DNA of 64,000 nucleotides from Pseudomonas sp. ACN8 (lineage in GTDB: Bacteria > Pseudomonadota > Gammaproteobacteria > Pseudomonadales > Pseudomonadaceae), in contig NZ_MRCS01000016.1 in assembly GCF_002303925.1 (NCBI RefSeq), positions 1-64,000 on the forward strand, in the 5' to 3' direction. How positions within the stretch are numbered: the first letter of the stretch is position 1; each line of letters begins with the position of its first letter. The position numbers and the translations under genes were made by a program. Below, in pieces: positions 61,488 to 64,000 of the stretch. The notes beneath the pieces were generated by a model that saw only the letters and a list, made by a program, of their open reading frames with translations, ran no database searches and was not told the origin of the DNA.

Positions 61488-61506
61488 GCAAATGATTCGC
61501 ATTGGT
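61488..61506 (+). promoter_or_regulatory. Candidate Fur box before the iron-binding protein gene
   Basis: GCAAATGATTCGCATTGGT agrees with the 19-base Fur consensus at 11 positions, including both ATGAT/CATT cores. It lies about 60 bases before the ATG at 61565. The surrounding gap (61294-61564) is AT-rich from 61410 and otherwise empty. Confidence 0.5.
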
Positions 61507-61564
61507 TTACAGGCGGTTCAATGCGCATGACTTTCAAAAAAATGCACCAGGAGCAGCCCGCAGA

Positions 61565-62578
61565 ATGATTCCAAAAATCCCTTCGTTCTTGAAAAAAGCC
61601 CTGTTGGCCACCGCTTTGCTGAGCGCCGGCCAGGTCTATGCCGCTGACTCCGTCGGCATCGTGGTGTACAACGCGCAACACGAAGGCCTGACCAAGGCCT
61701 GGGTCGAGGGCTTTACCCAGGAGACCGGTATTCCCGTCACCTTGCGCAACGGCGACGACACCGAGATGGGCAACCAGATCGTGCAGGAAGGCGCGGCTTC
61801 TCCGGCGGACGTGTTCCTGACCGAAAACTCCCCGGCCATGGTCCTGGTCGACAACGCCGGGCTGTTTGCGCCTGTCGACAAGGCCACGCTGGAACAGGTT
61901 GACTCTGCCTACCGCCCGGCCCATGGCAAATGGGTCGGGATCGCCGCGCGCTCCACGGTGTTCGTCTATAACCCGAGCAAACTGCCGGAAGCCGACCTGC
62001 CGAAATCGATCATGGACCTGGCTTCGCCGAGCTGGAAGGGTCGCTGGGGGGCATCGCCAGGCGGTGCTGACTTCCAGGCCATCGTCGCGGCCATCCTCCA
62101 ACAAAAGGGTGAAGCCGCTACGCTGGATTGGCTCAAGGGGATGAAAACCAACTACGCCAACTACCGCGGCAACAGTTCGGTACTCAAGGCGGTAAATGCC
62201 GGGCAGATCGACAGCGGCGTGATCTACCACTATTACAGCCTGGTGGATCAGTCCAAGACGGGCGAAAACAGCAAGAACACTACACTGCACTATTTCAAGC
62301 ACAAAGACCCTGGCGCTTTTGTTAGCATCTCCGGCGGCGGCGTCCTCGCTTCCAGCAAACACCAGGAACAAGCCCAGGCGTTCCTCAAATACATTACCGG
62401 CAAGGATGGCCAGGCCGTCCTGAAAAACGGCAAATCGTTTGAATACGCCGTGGGCAAAGACGCTGCATCCAACCCTAAACTGGTGCCTCTGAATCAACTC
62501 GATGCGCCCACTGTCGATGCTTCGAAACTCGACAGTAAAAAAGCCGTGGAGCTGATGACACAGGCCGGACTGCTCTAA
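61565..62578 (+). CDS. Ferric-iron ABC transporter substrate-binding protein (FbpA/AfuA-like)
   Basis: The protein has 337 residues. ATG 61565 gives the signal peptide ([20 protein letters not shown]). The mature start [20 protein letters not shown] and features such as [40 protein letters not shown] and [13 protein letters not shown] contain the paired tyrosines typical of Fe3+ ligands in this family. It should capture ferric iron in the periplasm. A permease gene starts four bases after the stop, and a possible Fur box stands upstream. Confidence 0.87.
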   Translation: MIPKIPSFLKKALLATALLSAGQVYAADSVGIVVYNAQHEGLTKAWVEGFTQETGIPVTLRNGDDTEMGNQIVQEGAASPADVFLTENSPAMVLVDNAGLFAPVDKATLEQVDSAYRPAHGKWVGIAARSTVFVYNPSKLPEADLPKSIMDLASPSWKGRWGASPGGADFQAIVAAILQQKGEAATLDWLKGMKTNYANYRGNSSVLKAVNAGQIDSGVIYHYYSLVDQSKTGENSKNTTLHYFKHKDPGAFVSISGGGVLASSKHQEQAQAFLKYITGKDGQAVLKNGKSFEYAVGKDAASNPKLVPLNQLDAPTVDASKLDSKKAVELMTQAGLL

Positions 62579-62582
62579 ATTG

Positions 62583-64000
62583 ATGCCAGAAACCCTGCCT
62601 GCGGGGGTCGCTGAGGCGACGCCCGCACATTTGCGTCGACGATCCCGCGGAGTCTTTGCGGGACGTGGCGGTGTATGGGTGATCGGTTTGTCGGTGCTGG
62701 TTTCATTACTGGCACTGCTACCGATCGCTTACGTGATTGGCGTGTCCCTGCAGACAGGCTGGTCAACCGTTGTGGCCCTGGTGTTCCGCCCTCGGGTCGG
62801 TGAACTGCTGGTCAACACCGTGTTGCTGGTGCTGCTGACGATTCCTTTGTGCGTGGCGCTGGGGGTGACACTGGCCTGGCTCACGGAACGCACGAATCTG
62901 CCGGGGCGGCGTTGGTGGTCGTTGCTGGCCACCGCGCCGCTGGCGGTGCCGGCGTTCGTTCACAGCTACGCCTGGGTCAGCCTGGTGCCACCGATTCACG
63001 GTTTGTTTGCCGGTGTCCTGGTCTCGGTCATCGCCTACTTCCCATTCCTGTATTTGCCGGTAGCGGCCACCTTGCGCCGGCTCGACCCGGCCATCGAAGA
63101 CGTCGCCGAATCCATGGGGCTCAAACCCTGGAAAGTGTTTTTCCGCGTGGTGTTGCCGCAATTGCGCCTGGCGATCTGCGGCGGTGCCTTGCTGGTCGGC
63201 CTGCACTTGTTGGCCGAATATGGCCTGTACGCCATGATCCGCTTCGACACCTTCACCACCGCGATCTTCGATCAGTTCAAATCAACCTTCAACGGTGCGG
63301 CTGCACACATGCTGGCCAGTGTGCTGGCGCTGTGTTGCCTGGCGATGTTGACGGCCGAATCCGCCGCCCGGGGCTCCGCGCGTTACGCTCGCGTCGGCTC
63401 CGGAAGCGCCCGGGAGCAACGGGTCGTGCGCCTGAAACCGGCCTCCACCCTGCTCTCGCTGACGCTGCAAATCGCGACCTGCGCCCTGGCCCTGGGCGTG
63501 CCCTTGATCACCCTGGGCAAGTGGCTAATTGCCGGTGGCGTGGAAGTCTGGAACATGGCCGAATTGTTGCCCGCCCTGGAGCAAACCCTGCTGCTTGGCA
63601 TTGCGGGCGCGGCGCTGACCACCTGCGCGGCAATCCCGATTGCCTGGCTGTCGATCCGTTACCCCGGCCGACTGCAGCGGGTGCTGGAAAGCTGCAACTA
63701 CATCACCAGCTCCTTGCCGGGCATTATCGTCGCGCTGGCACTGGTGACCGTCACGATCCATTTTGCCCGGTCGATCTACCAGACCACCTTCACCGTGCTG
63801 CTGGCGTATCTGTTGATGTTCTTGCCCCGTGCGCTGGTGAGCCTGCGCGCAGGCATTGCCCAGGCCCCGGTGGAACTGGAAAACATCGCCCGCAGCCTTG
63901 GCCGCTCACCGGCCCGGGCACTGTGGCTGATCACCTTGCGCCTGGCTGCCCCGGGGGCGGCCGCCGGCGCGGCACTGGTATTCCTGGCGATCACCAACGA
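62583..64000 (+). CDS. Ferric-iron ABC transporter permease (FbpB-like), cut by the window edge
   Basis: An open frame from ATG 62583 runs to the right edge without a stop (472 codons visible). It has a long series of membrane helices in two homologous halves. Each half has an EAA-type loop for the ATPase: [20 protein letters not shown] in the first and [20 protein letters not shown] in the second. This duplicated layout is typical of FbpB/SfuB. It is four bases after the binding-protein gene and forms an operon with it. An ATPase gene would be expected just beyond the window. Confidence 0.9.
   Translation, partial: MPETLPAGVAEATPAHLRRRSRGVFAGRGGVWVIGLSVLVSLLALLPIAYVIGVSLQTGWSTVVALVFRPRVGELLVNTVLLVLLTIPLCVALGVTLAWLTERTNLPGRRWWSLLATAPLAVPAFVHSYAWVSLVPPIHGLFAGVLVSVIAYFPFLYLPVAATLRRLDPAIEDVAESMGLKPWKVFFRVVLPQLRLAICGGALLVGLHLLAEYGLYAMIRFDTFTTAIFDQFKSTFNGAAAHMLASVLALCCLAMLTAESAARGSARYARVGSGSAREQRVVRLKPASTLLSLTLQIATCALALGVPLITLGKWLIAGGVEVWNMAELLPALEQTLLLGIAGAALTTCAAIPIAWLSIRYPGRLQRVLESCNYITSSLPGIIVALALVTVTIHFARSIYQTTFTVLLAYLLMFLPRALVSLRAGIAQAPVELENIARSLGRSPARALWLITLRLAAPGAAAGAALVFLAITN

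Overview
The window is a chromosomal segment of a Pseudomonas from the P. fluorescens group. The basis is the high GC content, the many REP elements of the GTAGGAGCGAGCCTGCTCGCGA type, a DUF6124 gene of a kind known from Pseudomonas, and an arginine-transaminase (aru) cluster in the order known from P. aeruginosa. No rRNA, tRNA or CRISPR array was seen.

Region 1 (1-24.1 kb) is an accessory surface-adhesion island. An ISL3-type transposase tail lies at the left edge. It is followed by relatively AT-rich genes: a ToxR/ToxS-like membrane regulator pair, a small exported protein, a truncated beta-barrel protein, an AraC regulator, a 34-residue membrane peptide, a CSS-EAL c-di-GMP phosphodiesterase and an intact small outer-membrane barrel. 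A short motif (AAAAATA, 5-6 bases, ATTGA/AATGA) recurs in front of several of these genes and may be the operator of the ToxR-like protein. Next comes a five-gene operon. It encodes a 3772-residue LEPR-XLL/DUF4347/VCBS giant adhesin, a TolC-like lipoprotein, a short HlyD/RND-type adaptor, a second HlyD adaptor with a cytoplasmic GAF-like domain, and an M50 (site-2-type) membrane metalloprotease fused to a periplasmic HlyD-like domain. There is no ABC ATPase and no RTX signal, so this looks like a non-canonical export system for the adhesin. It is the most interesting part of the window.

Region 2 (24.2-28.1 kb, minus strand) holds an MscS-type channel, a glycine-zipper protein, a DUF6124 gene with an apparent attenuator-like leader RNA, and a flavodoxin-fold quinone reductase.

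Region 3 (28.2-43.1 kb, minus strand) is the arginine transaminase pathway. It contains aruH, aruI, an aldehyde dehydrogenase, an ADP-forming acyl-CoA synthetase, an acyl-CoA dehydrogenase, an enoyl-CoA hydratase, an amino-acid permease, a two-component system (aruR, a separate periplasmic binding protein, and a TorS-like hybrid kinase) and a TetR regulator.

Region 4 (43.4-53.3 kb) deals with amines. It has a class II aldolase-like protein, an orphan spermidine-type binding protein, a trimethylamine-dehydrogenase-like flavoenzyme, a HTH-cupin regulator, and a gamma-glutamylation unit (AraC regulator, glutamine-synthetase-like enzyme, PotF-like binding protein, PuuB-like oxidase).

Region 5 (53.4-64 kb) carries an exported arylsulfatase, a pqiAABC lipid-transport operon with PqiA split in two, a stand-alone arnT, and the start of a ferric-iron ABC importer with a possible Fur site. 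REP doublets (REPINs) sit in most intergenic gaps from 6.7 to 51 kb.
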